Virus record (IMG/VR): IMGVR_UViG_3300025070_000232
Location: 1-24,343 of that record
DNA length: 24,343 nt
Reading direction: 5' to 3' (one strand)
Origin: a virus
This document shows, in pieces, positions 1 through 8,351 of the stretch. The notes under the pieces were generated by a model. It was not told the DNA's origin and searched no databases. It was given only the letters and a program-made list of their open reading frames with translations. Numbering within the stretch: the stretch's first letter is position 1; each line of letters opens with the position of its first letter. A program made the translations under genes and the position numbers.

Positions 1-2
1 CT

Positions 3-614
3 AGTAATAGGTCTAATGTTTCTACTTATACTATTAATTCTGCTAATACTTGGGAAAGAAAAACTATTACTTTTGTTGGTGATACAACAGGTACATGGAC
101 AACAGATACAAGTGTTGGTTTAAATTTAATATTTAGACTTGACGATACTGGAGGAACAAGTTCATTAAATCAGTGGACTGCAACAGGAGATGCTTTTGCT
201 AGTGGTTCAGTTAGATTTATGGGTAATGCTTCAGCTACTTGGCAAATTACTGGAGTCCAACTAGAAGTAGGCGAACAAGCCACACCATTTGAGCATAGGT
301 CATTTGGGGAAGAACTAGCTTTGTGTCAGAGGTATTTTTATTCCAGTGGGACGGGCAACTCCTTTGTGGGTCAGTCAGTTCCTACAGCCTTAAATGTCTC
401 AATAGGCACTGGCTCGTTTAAGCAGGCTATGAGGGTATCCCCTACTGTTTCTTTTCCAGACGGTGCAGGTCAATCTGGTGCATTAGCTGATGCAAGTTGC
501 ACAGCATCTGATATTACTGAAAACGGGGTAAGACGTTGTATCAAATCTTCTGGTAGTTGGATTGATACAAGGTCGCCAGTTCAAGGGCGATTTACCGCAG
601 ATGGGGAGTTGTAA
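3..614 (+). CDS. Tail fibre / receptor-binding protein, C-terminal part (5' truncated)
   Basis: The frame is open from base 3, so the true start lies outside the window; the ATG at 219 is internal. The visible ~203 residues begin with a beta-rich stretch (WERKTITFVGDTTGTW and following) resembling the carbohydrate-binding-like modules of phage fibres. Then comes ITGVQLEVGEQATPFEHRS followed by ELALCQRYF. From memory this phrase recurs near the end of many phage tail-fibre and tail-spike proteins, where it precedes a C-terminal beta domain. The role would be adsorption to the host surface. The stop TAA shares its last A with the ATG of the next gene. The fibre assignment rests on motif memory; the receptor cannot be told. 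Confidence 0.72.
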   Translation, partial: SNRSNVSTYTINSANTWERKTITFVGDTTGTWTTDTSVGLNLIFRLDDTGGTSSLNQWTATGDAFASGSVRFMGNASATWQITGVQLEVGEQATPFEHRSFGEELALCQRYFYSSGTGNSFVGQSVPTALNVSIGTGSFKQAMRVSPTVSFPDGAGQSGALADASCTASDITENGVRRCIKSSGSWIDTRSPVQGRFTADGEL

Positions 615-793
615 TGATAGAAACAATGAACATACAAGTGGCAAAGTATACTGCTGATGACGGCATCAACACGACCATAGTTGCAACCATTGACGGAATA
701 ACAATGTCTGTACCAATAGACCCTGCTAACAGACACTACCAAGCAATCCTTGAATGGGTAGCTGAAGGCAACACAATAGCTGAAGCAGACTAG
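614..793 (+). CDS. Small phage protein (59 aa), NRHYxxILEWVAEGNTI family
   Basis: ATG at 614 overlaps the TAA of the fibre gene by one base and is preceded by GGGGAG (603-608), a good ribosome-binding site. The product is 59 aa and soluble. It carries VPIDPANRHYQAILEWVAEG followed by NTIAEAD. From memory this pattern (P..P.NRHY...L.WV..GNTI..AD) is a very common small phage protein found beside tail-fibre genes or fused to their ends. Its function is not established; an accessory or chaperone role in fibre assembly is a guess from position. The coding call is strong because of the coupling, the RBS and the family-like motif. Confidence 0.75.
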   Translation: MIETMNIQVAKYTADDGINTTIVATIDGITMSVPIDPANRHYQAILEWVAEGNTIAEAD

Positions 794-795
794 GT

Positions 796-990
796 ATGAA
801 AATGAGTATACAACCTGAACTAAAAGTACAACTAGAATTAGATGCCCACGAGAAAGAATGTGCTATCAGATATAAGATGGTCAATGACCAACTAAGTGCA
901 TTAGACAAAAGAATGTGGCGAATAGAAGCTATGTCTATGGCAGGTACATTAGGTGTAGTAGCTTTAATAGTCGCAATAGTAATGAAGTAG
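796..990 (+). CDS. Holin-like single-pass membrane protein (64 aa, XhlA-like layout)
   Basis: The N-terminal ~45 residues are charged and helical (QLELDAHEKECAIRYKMVND and on). They are followed by one hydrophobic segment, MAGTLGVVALIVAIVM, and a terminal Lys. This layout of amphipathic helix plus one C-terminal membrane span matches XhlA-type haemolysin/holin-accessory proteins and other small phage lysis proteins. It probably sits in the inner membrane, and could help release the SleB-type endolysin encoded on the other strand. Met3 (802) has better spacing from the AGG at 792-794, so the true start may be there. A virion or inner-membrane role not linked to lysis remains possible. Confidence 0.55.
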   Translation: MKMSIQPELKVQLELDAHEKECAIRYKMVNDQLSALDKRMWRIEAMSMAGTLGVVALIVAIVMK

Positions 991-1001
991 GATAAGAATA
1001 C

Positions 1002-2978
1002 ATGGCAATGTTTAAAGGCTTTAAGCCACAAGGATTACAGAAGATAGCCACACGTATGGGTTATGCAGGTAGTATGGAAAAGTTTGATGACTACTTGAAG
1101 CAGAACCCTGACAAAGAACGTGAGATGATTGTGTACAGAAGTAAAGCACAAGAGATGGCTAAGGGTGGTGTAGTTAAACTGCAAACAGGTGGTGCTCCAA
1201 CACAGTCTACCCCTTCCACAACACCTATACAACAAGCATACGTACCCACATTAGGTGAAGCAGAAGGACAAGTACCTGCCTACGGCACAGCTACTGACCC
1301 AAAGACTATAACAGATGCAAGTGCTACACTCGCACAGACAGGTGCAATACCTGTAGGTGCTGTAACACAACCTGAACTAACACCTGTAATGCAAGAGCAA
1401 ATAATTACTCCTACTACAGGACAACTAACAAGCACACCTGTAGCACCTACATATGGTGCAGAGACAGCACAGGCAAGTGCTCCAACAACTGTTACTTCAA
1501 CTGCTATGACTGCTGACCAAGCTAGTGATGACGTACAAAATGCATTACAGGCTAATACAGCAGCTCAGACAGATGCATCAGATACTAAAGCACAGGTTGT
1601 AGCAGCTCAACAGACAGCTACAAGTGTAGCCAATGTAACTGCCGCACAAGGTAGTGCAATTACACTAAACAATCCTACTACTAGACAGATACAGACAGGT
1701 GAATTAATTGATGGTGTAGCTGATGCAGAGAAAGCTAAGGCATTTACTGAGCAGGTTGAAGCTGCCACATCTACTCCTAGTGAACAGGCAACTGTAGCAG
1801 GACAACTTGCTACTCTAACTGCTAACTTTGATGCAACCAATCCACCTGCATGGGCAGCAGGAGCACTTAGAGGTGTTCAGGCTATGATGCAACAAAGAGG
1901 TATAGGTGCATCTAGTATGGCAGGACAGGCAATGGTTCAGGCAGCATTAGAGTCTGCACTACCTATAGCTAATGCAGATGCACAGACAGTAAGAACATTT
2001 GAATTACAGAACTTATCTAATAGGCAGCAGAGAGCTATGTTAGCTGCACAACAACGTGCTACATTCTTAGGCTTAGAGTTTGACCAAGACTTTCAGGCAA
2101 GAGTACAGAACTCTGCTAAGATAGCTGATATAGCTAATAGAAACTTTACTGCTGAACAAGCTATAGCATTAGAGAATAGTAGAACAGCTAATACAGTTAA
2201 TCTAAACAATTTATCTAACAGACAAGGTGTAGTCATGGCTGAAGCATCAGCACTTGCACAAATGGATAGTGCTAACTTAAATGCGAGACAACAGGCAGCA
2301 GTACAAAATGCTAACAACTTCTTGCAGTTAGATATGGCTAATCTAAGTAATGAACAGCAGACTTCTCTATTTAATGCACAGGCAATCAATCAATCGTTGT
2401 TAACAGACCAAGCTGCCACAAATGCTGCTAGACAGTTCAATGCTACATCAGATAATCAGACAAATCAATTCATGGCTAATTTAGCTAATCAAGTATCTCA
2501 GTTTAACTCTACACAGACTAATGCACAGAATCAGTTTAATGCAGGTGAGTTAAATACATTGTCAAGATTTAATGCAGAGGTAGCTAATCAACGTGACCAA
2601 TTCAATGCACAGAATCAATTAGCTATTGCACAGAACAATGCTGTGTGGAGAAGAGAGATTGCTACAGCCGATACTGCAAGTATTAATCGTGCTAACGAAT
2701 TAAATGCTAAAGCAGTATTAGACATATCTACACAACAATACGATAACTTATGGACCTTTTATGCTGACACTATGGAGTGGGCATGGAAAAGTGCAGAGAA
2801 TGAACAGGACAGAATTAAAGAACTTGCAGTAGCTAACATCAGTGCTGATGCTAGAACAGAAGCACAAAAAATGGCTAACAGTGCTTCAGGAGCAAGTGCT
2901 ATTGGTAGTTTAGTAGGACAACTAGGTGCGGCTTATATAGGTACATTAAATCCTGCTAAAGTTGTTTTCGGAGGTTAA
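1002..2978 (+). CDS. Large Ala/Gln/Asn-rich virion-associated protein with hendecad repeats (658 aa)
   Basis: The N-terminus (about residues 1-60: FKGFKPQGLQKIATRMGY to MAKGGVVKLQTGG) resembles, from memory, the start of conserved structural proteins in marine cyanophages and pelagiphages. Residues ~65-270 are low-complexity Ala/Thr/Gln/Pro, probably disordered or fibrous. Residues ~337-553 are a long helical region. The phrase NL(S/N)(N/A) recurs at 337, 403, 425 and 447, and QFN-type units put Phe at 479, 490, 501, 512, 523 and 534, all on an 11-residue period. The end (632-658) is small and hydrophobic. The position between the fibre and ejection-like genes suggests a virion protein, perhaps a rod or fibre. 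The exact role is unknown. The start is ATG 1002, with AGGA about 9 nt upstream; Met3 is an alternative. Confidence 0.7.
   Translation: MAMFKGFKPQGLQKIATRMGYAGSMEKFDDYLKQNPDKEREMIVYRSKAQEMAKGGVVKLQTGGAPTQSTPSTTPIQQAYVPTLGEAEGQVPAYGTATDPKTITDASATLAQTGAIPVGAVTQPELTPVMQEQIITPTTGQLTSTPVAPTYGAETAQASAPTTVTSTAMTADQASDDVQNALQANTAAQTDASDTKAQVVAAQQTATSVANVTAAQGSAITLNNPTTRQIQTGELIDGVADAEKAKAFTEQVEAATSTPSEQATVAGQLATLTANFDATNPPAWAAGALRGVQAMMQQRGIGASSMAGQAMVQAALESALPIANADAQTVRTFELQNLSNRQQRAMLAAQQRATFLGLEFDQDFQARVQNSAKIADIANRNFTAEQAIALENSRTANTVNLNNLSNRQGVVMAEASALAQMDSANLNARQQAAVQNANNFLQLDMANLSNEQQTSLFNAQAINQSLLTDQAATNAARQFNATSDNQTNQFMANLANQVSQFNSTQTNAQNQFNAGELNTLSRFNAEVANQRDQFNAQNQLAIAQNNAVWRREIATADTASINRANELNAKAVLDISTQQYDNLWTFYADTMEWAWKSAENEQDRIKELAVANISADARTEAQKMANSASGASAIGSLVGQLGAAYIGTLNPAKVVFGG
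2010..2660 (+). repeat. 11-residue (33-bp) degenerate repeat region inside the 658-aa gene
   Basis: Codons for residues 337-553 encode degenerate 11-residue units. The clearest run is residues 477-553: seven consecutive units with Phe or Asn at the third position and Gln/Asn/Ala elsewhere. The nucleotide copies have diverged, so the repeat is conserved at protein level rather than being a recent tandem duplication. Confidence 0.7.
2970..2974 (+). promoter_or_regulatory. Ribosome-binding site GGAGG setting the start at 2980
   Basis: A full GGAGG lies 5 nt before ATG 2980. It supports that start over the upstream in-frame TTG at 2962, which lies inside the preceding gene. Confidence 0.8.
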
Positions 2979-2979
2979 T

Positions 2980-3204
2980 ATGCTTAATCCAGCATTTAGT
3001 ATTTCACAAGAAGTTGATGCTTTTATACAACAAAGAAAGAATACAAAAAAACCTACTACTAGAAATAGTGGGTTACTAAAAAGAAACTCTATGGGTGTTG
3101 ATACTCAAGACAGTGGTTCAAAACAACCTATAGAAACTATAGCAGACATAGTAGAATCACTCAGAGCAGAGCAACAAAACATTAAGGAATTAAAAGATGC
3201 CTAA
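2980..3204 (+). CDS. Small unknown protein in the virion module (74 aa)
   Basis: The start is ATG 2980 with GGAGG five bases upstream. The protein begins MLNPAFSISQEVDAFIQQRK and has a polar, Lys/Thr/Asn-rich middle that looks unstructured. It ends in an acidic helix with coiled-coil character (IADIVESLRAEQQNIKELKD). No family is recognised. It lies between the 658-aa repeat protein and the 169-aa conserved protein, and its end overlaps the next start by 8 nt, so it is co-translated with virion genes. A scaffold, linker or minor virion role is only a guess. Confidence 0.65.
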   Translation: MLNPAFSISQEVDAFIQQRKNTKKPTTRNSGLLKRNSMGVDTQDSGSKQPIETIADIVESLRAEQQNIKELKDA

Positions 3205-3706
3205 TAGAAATGAACCATTGATAGATGCTCCTATTCCGGGAATGTCAATGACACACGAGTTAGGTGCTAGACCGTGGCAACAACCTGCAAAGTACACAAC
3301 GGTTGAGGATGCTTCTAAGTATTATATTACTAGGATGCAAGATAAACAGTTTACAGAGACATTAGTAAATGTTTTAGAAATGGGTGTTCCTATAACAACA
3401 TTAGCTAATACAATACAGCTATCTAGTGTTATGCAAGGTTTGCATAGCATAGATGTAGGAATGTTGGTATTACCTGTTATTATGGAGACCATAAAATTAG
3501 TTGCAGATAGTGCTGATATAGAGTATAATACAGGATTAGATGCCGATGATTCTGTCAAAATAGGTAGTAATACAAGTGATATTGACGTTACAATAGGTAA
3601 ACTAAGTGATTTAGTTGACGATGATGAAGATGAATTACCTATGGATATGCAAGAAACTGCTACAGAAGAGGAAGAACCTCAAATGGGATTAATGGCTAGG
3701 AGATAA
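3197..3706 (+). CDS. Conserved marine-phage virion-module protein ending in GLMARR (169 aa)
   Basis: The N-terminus, PLIDAPIPGMSMTHELGARP followed by WQQP, and the core VLEMGVPITTLANTIQLSSV match, from memory, a conserved protein of unknown function in marine cyanophages and pelagiphages, found near structural genes. Residues ~55-105 form a hydrophobic helical core. The last ~55 residues are strongly acidic and end in QMGLMARR. That ending is shared in kind with the 400-aa protein encoded at 8338-9540. It overlaps the preceding gene by 8 nt. A structural or ejection-complex role is likely from context but no activity can be assigned. Confidence 0.7.
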   Translation: MPNRNEPLIDAPIPGMSMTHELGARPWQQPAKYTTVEDASKYYITRMQDKQFTETLVNVLEMGVPITTLANTIQLSSVMQGLHSIDVGMLVLPVIMETIKLVADSADIEYNTGLDADDSVKIGSNTSDIDVTIGKLSDLVDDDEDELPMDMQETATEEEEPQMGLMARR

Positions 3707-3708
3707 TA

Positions 3709-4878
3709 TTGGGTTTATTTGGTAGTAATACTATGAGTTTTTTAGGTGGTGTAGCCGAAGGTGCATCTAAAGAAATAGCTCGTCAGCAATCTAGTATAGA
3801 TGCTCTTATAAAAGATGCATCACAAGTTATAATGGCAGATAGATTGGCTACAAGAAAAAGAAGACAGACTAGAATGTCAGACTTAGGTGATAAGTATAAT
3901 GTTTTAAGAAATAAAGGACTAAACAATTCGTCTATAAAAGTTGTATTAGAGCAAGATTTATATGATGATGTAATTAAAATATCAAAGAAACCCGGGATTA
4001 CAAAAGACAAACTAAATAGTTTTGTTAGTGTTACAGGTGATACAGACGTTAATGTAGATAAATCTTCCTTACTTAATTATTTAACTAGAGATATTGTAGA
4101 CACAGATTTATCAGGCATGAAATTTACAGGTGGTGGTGTAGATACTTTGGCTGCGTTAGGTTTACGTAGACCTGTAGGAGAAACCATAAAGGCTAAAACT
4201 GATTTAGTTACACCTAAAAGAACTATAGAAGTAGATGATGACATTTCTAAAATAGGTGGTGGTTTTACTGCTAGTGCTCAAAGAGCTTTAGATACTAGAA
4301 CTAAAATGTCAAGTGCTGCTTTCAATAGAAGTGCTGCGTCTGTTTTAGCTGACCAAGCTGGAATTAAGTTAGATTTTAAATATAATTCAAGTACAGGTGG
4401 TTTTGATATAGAAACAGACGAGGAAAAAGGAGAGAAAACAAATCAGATATTGCAAAAGGCATCTGAATTAACAATGCAATATGATAAAATTGTATTTCAA
4501 GATTTTTCAATGGATGATACAGTGGCTTATGATTATTTACTTTTTCCTCAAGGTAAGTTAAATGCAGTTGATACGTCAAATCTTAAACTTAAAAAGGGTG
4601 GGGATAAAACTAGTGACAGCAATAAAGTTGGAGACCTTTCTGAAAAACCAAAAATAAAGATAAAAGAAGAAAATGAAGAAGTTAAAGTTCCTACTTTGTT
4701 ACAAGCTATTACAAGCGAACTAGAAAAAGGTTCTACAAAGTTTCCTCCTGATTTAAAACAAAATTATATTAAACGTAGAACTCAAGAACTACTTGACGAT
4801 GGTAAAGATTTGTCAGATGCTCGTAGTATAGCACAAGCTGAAGTAAGAAAAGTTATAAAAGAAAGTGGTCTTCAATAA
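3709..4878 (+). CDS. Putative internal virion protein (389 aa), TTG start
   Basis: The best start is TTG 3709, because AGGAGA (3698-3703) lies 5 nt upstream; ATG at 3733 (residue 9) lacks a comparable site. The protein starts with a Gly-rich hydrophobic patch (GLFGSNTMSFLGGVAEGAS). A basic helical part follows (residues ~45-60, RLATRKRRQTR), then a mixed alpha/beta middle with GGG turns and a charged Lys/Glu-rich C-terminal third. No enzyme motif was seen. Its place before the 1157-aa protein, with one-base stop/start overlap (TAATG), suggests a member of the same internal-virion or ejection set. The function is inferred from neighbourhood only. Confidence 0.6.
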   Translation: MGLFGSNTMSFLGGVAEGASKEIARQQSSIDALIKDASQVIMADRLATRKRRQTRMSDLGDKYNVLRNKGLNNSSIKVVLEQDLYDDVIKISKKPGITKDKLNSFVSVTGDTDVNVDKSSLLNYLTRDIVDTDLSGMKFTGGGVDTLAALGLRRPVGETIKAKTDLVTPKRTIEVDDDISKIGGGFTASAQRALDTRTKMSSAAFNRSAASVLADQAGIKLDFKYNSSTGGFDIETDEEKGEKTNQILQKASELTMQYDKIVFQDFSMDDTVAYDYLLFPQGKLNAVDTSNLKLKKGGDKTSDSNKVGDLSEKPKIKIKEENEEVKVPTLLQAITSELEKGSTKFPPDLKQNYIKRRTQELLDDGKDLSDARSIAQAEVRKVIKESGLQ

Positions 4879-7800
4879 TGTATAAAGATTATAATTTTTA
4901 TGATAGCAATGATATGAATAAAGAGGTCTTGACAAAAGACCTTTCTTTTCTTGAGGATGCTGCTACTCTGTTAGAGGAACGAGCAGGTTTTAATGATGAT
5001 GAATTAGATACTCCTGAAAAGATATATGAAAATTACATGGAACATTTTCGTATATCTGACGTTAATGAGGTTACAGCAGTAAAAGACTTACGTCATGTAA
5101 TGACAGGCACAACTGAACAAAAAGCTAGATATGGTAGATTATTAGATTTATATGAAAGGTCTGAAGGAGAGAGTTTCTTTGAGGATGTGGATACAGGTGT
5201 AAGGAAACTAGGAGATTATGCACAAGGTCTTGCAACTGCACCTTCTACTATTGCTAGTGTTTTTACAGGTGGATTTAGTAAGATTGCTGCACAAGGAGGT
5301 GTACAAGCTAGTAAATTAGGCATTAAAAAAATACTAGGCGAGGTTATGAAAGCAGGTGTTAAGGGTGCTTTAATTGAAGGTGGGGTTGGTTTAGGTCAAG
5401 GTGTTGTAAAAGAAAGCACTAGAGTTGCTTCAGGCATAAAAGGAGAGAAGGGTTTTGAGATTGAAAGACCTTTAACTGAAACAGCACTTGCAGCTACAGG
5501 TGGATTTTTACTTACAGGTATTACTAGAGCTGCTACATTACCTTCAGAGTTAAAAACATTGAAGTTAGAAGAAAGAGCATCATCGGCTATAAAACTCCGT
5601 GAAGCAAAAGCTAAAGCTAAAACAGATGAGGTTTTAAAGAGTGCAGATAAAGATACTATAAGTAAGATAGATGAAAATTTAGTAGAAGTAACTAAGACAA
5701 AAAAAGGTGATGTTGATAAAGCACCCCTTGACCCTAAAAAAGTAGCAGAAGGTGTACAATTAAAAAAGGATAAATCTACTTCTGAAACTATGACATCTAC
5801 CTTGTCAGAAGAAGTTAGAAATAATATTACTGCGGCAGTATTGCGTGTTGGTAAAGATGTAGTTAATCAAAAGCCGGGAGAAAGAATAACAGCAGCTATA
5901 TACAGAGCTATTGTTAGAGGAGATGTTCCTATAGATAATATAACTAAAGTATTAGATGAGCACAATATAACTTTAGACCAATTCTCTCTAATATATAAAG
6001 CTGACGTATCAGAAGCAGGTCGGATACTAGCAGAACAAAGTTTAGTTAGTAGAACATTTGGTGGTAAAGCTAGTAAAAAAGACAAACAGGCTGTTAAAGA
6101 TTTATTAGACCAAGTTGATGGTTTAGATAAAGCAGGTGTATCTAAAGTATCTGCTAAAGAAACAGCAGAAACATTAAAAGAAAATCCATTGTTATTAGGA
6201 TGGCGATTGTTTCAAGACATAGACCAAGCTAGAATATCTCTTATGACTGTTCAACCTAAAACAGCAGGTAGAAATACAGCCAATGGTGGCTTTAGAATAA
6301 TGACAGATGCTATGACTCGTGCTATGGATAATGTGCTATATAATACAGGTCAGCTTAGATACGGCTTAAAAGGTAATTACAGAATTAATCCTTTTGATGG
6401 AACTTACGATGTAGCCAAATTTATGTTTAATCCATATGAAGGTGACTTAATAAAAAAAGTATTCTCAGAATCTTTTCCAAATGAATCTCGTAGATTGTTT
6501 TTTAAAAATGCTGACATTGAAGCTAGGGCAGGTGGAGATGGTATACTAACTACCATAGGTAGAAAGTTAAACTTTTTAAATACAGCATCTGATAATATAT
6601 TTAAACGTGCAGTATTAGGTGCATCTTTAAAACGAAGCATAAAAGATGCAAACATTCCTATATCTGCCGATGCTAAGAAAACAATTATACAACAGAGAGT
6701 TGCACAAATACTAGGACCTGATTATAGAACATCACCTGACTACACAAAGACAGTAAATGCTGTCACAAAACAAGTTAATAAACAAAAGAATCATACAATA
6801 TTTACAGCTTATGAATCAGGTGAATTTTCTAAGATAGCAACAGATGATATGTTCACAAAGGCAACTAAAGATGCTTATGATTTTGCTTATCAAACTCAAT
6901 TTAAGGAGTATGGTAAACTTGGTTCTGATGCAGCTAGAGGATTAATAACAGCAGTTAGAAAACTTCCCTTTGTTCTTTCTAGTGTTATACCCTTTCCTAA
7001 ATTTGTGGCATCGCAATTAAAGTTTATATATCAACACGCACCTGTTATAGGCATGATACCATTAGAAAAAATACCTAATCCACTAAGTCCTATTAAAGCT
7101 AAAAAAGTTAGATATGATTTTAAAGACAGGTTAGCAAAACAGTTTACTGGTGCCGCTTTAACAACAGTAGCATATGCATGGAGAGCTAGACAAGGTGACA
7201 CAAACCATTGGTATGAGTATAAAAATAATGAAGGCAAATTAGTAGATGGTAGAGCTTTATATGGTCCTTTCTCTATGTTTATGTTATATGCTGATTTAAT
7301 TTATAGATACAAGAGAGACCAATTACCTACTAAGAGTTGGGGAAGGTATGCTAAAGATGTATTACAAGCAGTAGCAGGTTCTACATTTAGAACAGGTTTA
7401 GGCTTATATACATTAGATAAACTTCTTACAGATTTGAGTAACACAGAAGGTGAAGGTGGTGAAGTCAAAGACAGAATTGTAGGAGAAGTTGTTGGTAATT
7501 TAGTTAAGACAGTCACTATACCAGTTGCTCCATTTAGAGATTTGTATGCTCAGTTTGATATTAAATCTTCATATATACCTGAAAGTAGGACAGGAGAAAC
7601 TAATCTATTTGACATCATTGATGCTAGAGGAACATCTAACTTAATTGACTTTGGTGAAGATACTCCTTTTATAGGTAAAGAAGGTTTTGCTAGTATACCA
7701 TCTTTAGCTAGTAAGTTGAATTTAGAGTACGATAAACCGGCACGTTCTGCATTTCAAACAGGACCTATAATAGCACAAGACCCTCTTGTTAGTCAGATAA

Positions 7801-8351
7801 CCACAGAAACTACTAGACCTGCTAAAAATGCATATCAGCAAGAGTTAGGTCGTTTAAATATGCAAAACTTTCAAATATATAAAAGGCATCCTAACGAAAA
7901 AGTGGATAGATTAACACGTTTTTATTTAAGTGAAGAAGGAAGTGATACTAATTTAAATGAGGTTATGGCTAGGGTAATAAGAAAAGACCAATATAAACAA
8001 ATGTCTTATAAAGAAAAAAGAGAAGCTATTTATGTTGATTCAATGAAAATTATAGGTAGAGCTAGAAAAAAAGCACTAGGAGAAATAAAAACTGTGGAGG
8101 GTTCAAAGGCAGGTGCTAAGTACACTACTATTGACTCTCAAAAGTGGCAATCTCTAAATCAAAGAACCAAAGAAGCCGTCAATGAATTATTAAAAAGGGA
8201 ATTACCTAAATATTCTTTTAATGATTTTACTAGTGTTAACGCAGATAAAGATAGAATGGTTAGAATAAGAGATAAAGAAATAAGTATATTAAATTTAGCA
8301 ATAAAAGCAATACCTAAAGTAAGGAAAGGAATTATAAGTGGAACTAGATAA
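4878..8351 (+). CDS. Giant putative internal virion / DNA-ejection protein (1157 aa)
   Basis: This is the largest gene of the window. Residues ~1-110 are acidic and helical, and from memory resemble the starts of large structural proteins in marine phages (NYMEHFRISDVNEVTA). Gly/Ala-rich hydrophobic stretches occur at ~115-140, ~160-180 and ~200-220. A second hydrophobic group is at ~687-735 (LITAVRKLPFVLSSVIPFPK and after), ~756-770 and ~791-810 (ALYGPFSMFMLYADLIYRYK). Size, alternating helical and membrane-active segments, and the place after other virion genes suit a T7 gp15/gp16-like ejection protein that lines a DNA channel through the envelope. No lysozyme or polymerase motif was seen. 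The start overlaps the previous stop by one base. Confidence 0.6.
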   Translation: MYKDYNFYDSNDMNKEVLTKDLSFLEDAATLLEERAGFNDDELDTPEKIYENYMEHFRISDVNEVTAVKDLRHVMTGTTEQKARYGRLLDLYERSEGESFFEDVDTGVRKLGDYAQGLATAPSTIASVFTGGFSKIAAQGGVQASKLGIKKILGEVMKAGVKGALIEGGVGLGQGVVKESTRVASGIKGEKGFEIERPLTETALAATGGFLLTGITRAATLPSELKTLKLEERASSAIKLREAKAKAKTDEVLKSADKDTISKIDENLVEVTKTKKGDVDKAPLDPKKVAEGVQLKKDKSTSETMTSTLSEEVRNNITAAVLRVGKDVVNQKPGERITAAIYRAIVRGDVPIDNITKVLDEHNITLDQFSLIYKADVSEAGRILAEQSLVSRTFGGKASKKDKQAVKDLLDQVDGLDKAGVSKVSAKETAETLKENPLLLGWRLFQDIDQARISLMTVQPKTAGRNTANGGFRIMTDAMTRAMDNVLYNTGQLRYGLKGNYRINPFDGTYDVAKFMFNPYEGDLIKKVFSESFPNESRRLFFKNADIEARAGGDGILTTIGRKLNFLNTASDNIFKRAVLGASLKRSIKDANIPISADAKKTIIQQRVAQILGPDYRTSPDYTKTVNAVTKQVNKQKNHTIFTAYESGEFSKIATDDMFTKATKDAYDFAYQTQFKEYGKLGSDAARGLITAVRKLPFVLSSVIPFPKFVASQLKFIYQHAPVIGMIPLEKIPNPLSPIKAKKVRYDFKDRLAKQFTGAALTTVAYAWRARQGDTNHWYEYKNNEGKLVDGRALYGPFSMFMLYADLIYRYKRDQLPTKSWGRYAKDVLQAVAGSTFRTGLGLYTLDKLLTDLSNTEGEGGEVKDRIVGEVVGNLVKTVTIPVAPFRDLYAQFDIKSSYIPESRTGETNLFDIIDARGTSNLIDFGEDTPFIGKEGFASIPSLASKLNLEYDKPARSAFQTGPIIAQDPLVSQITTETTRPAKNAYQQELGRLNMQNFQIYKRHPNEKVDRLTRFYLSEEGSDTNLNEVMARVIRKDQYKQMSYKEKREAIYVDSMKIIGRARKKALGEIKTVEGSKAGAKYTTIDSQKWQSLNQRTKEAVNELLKRELPKYSFNDFTSVNADKDRMVRIRDKEISILNLAIKAIPKVRKGIISGTR
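4922..4944 (+). other. Terminator-like hairpin inside the 1157-aa gene
   Basis: AGGTCTT (4924-4930) and AAGACCT (4936-4942) are perfect inverted repeats around a 5-base loop. The stem extends by a G-T and an A-T pair and is followed by a pyrimidine-rich tract (TTCTTTTC). It lies about 15 codons into the gene. This could be chance or a weak attenuator. Confidence 0.3.

Noticed and set aside
726-1031. 101-aa - strand frame opposite the small late genes
   Set aside because: It overlaps three coupled + strand genes and reads as an antisense shadow (Leu/Ser/Cys-rich).
2962-2979. TTG start at 2962 for the small gene before 3197
   Set aside because: It lies within the previous gene and has no RBS; ATG 2980 has GGAGG at ideal spacing.
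3501-3529. TTGCAG-N17-TATAAT on the + strand as a late promoter
   Set aside because: The -10 is perfect but the -35 matches only TTG. It lies mid-gene in the 169-aa coding sequence, not at a boundary.
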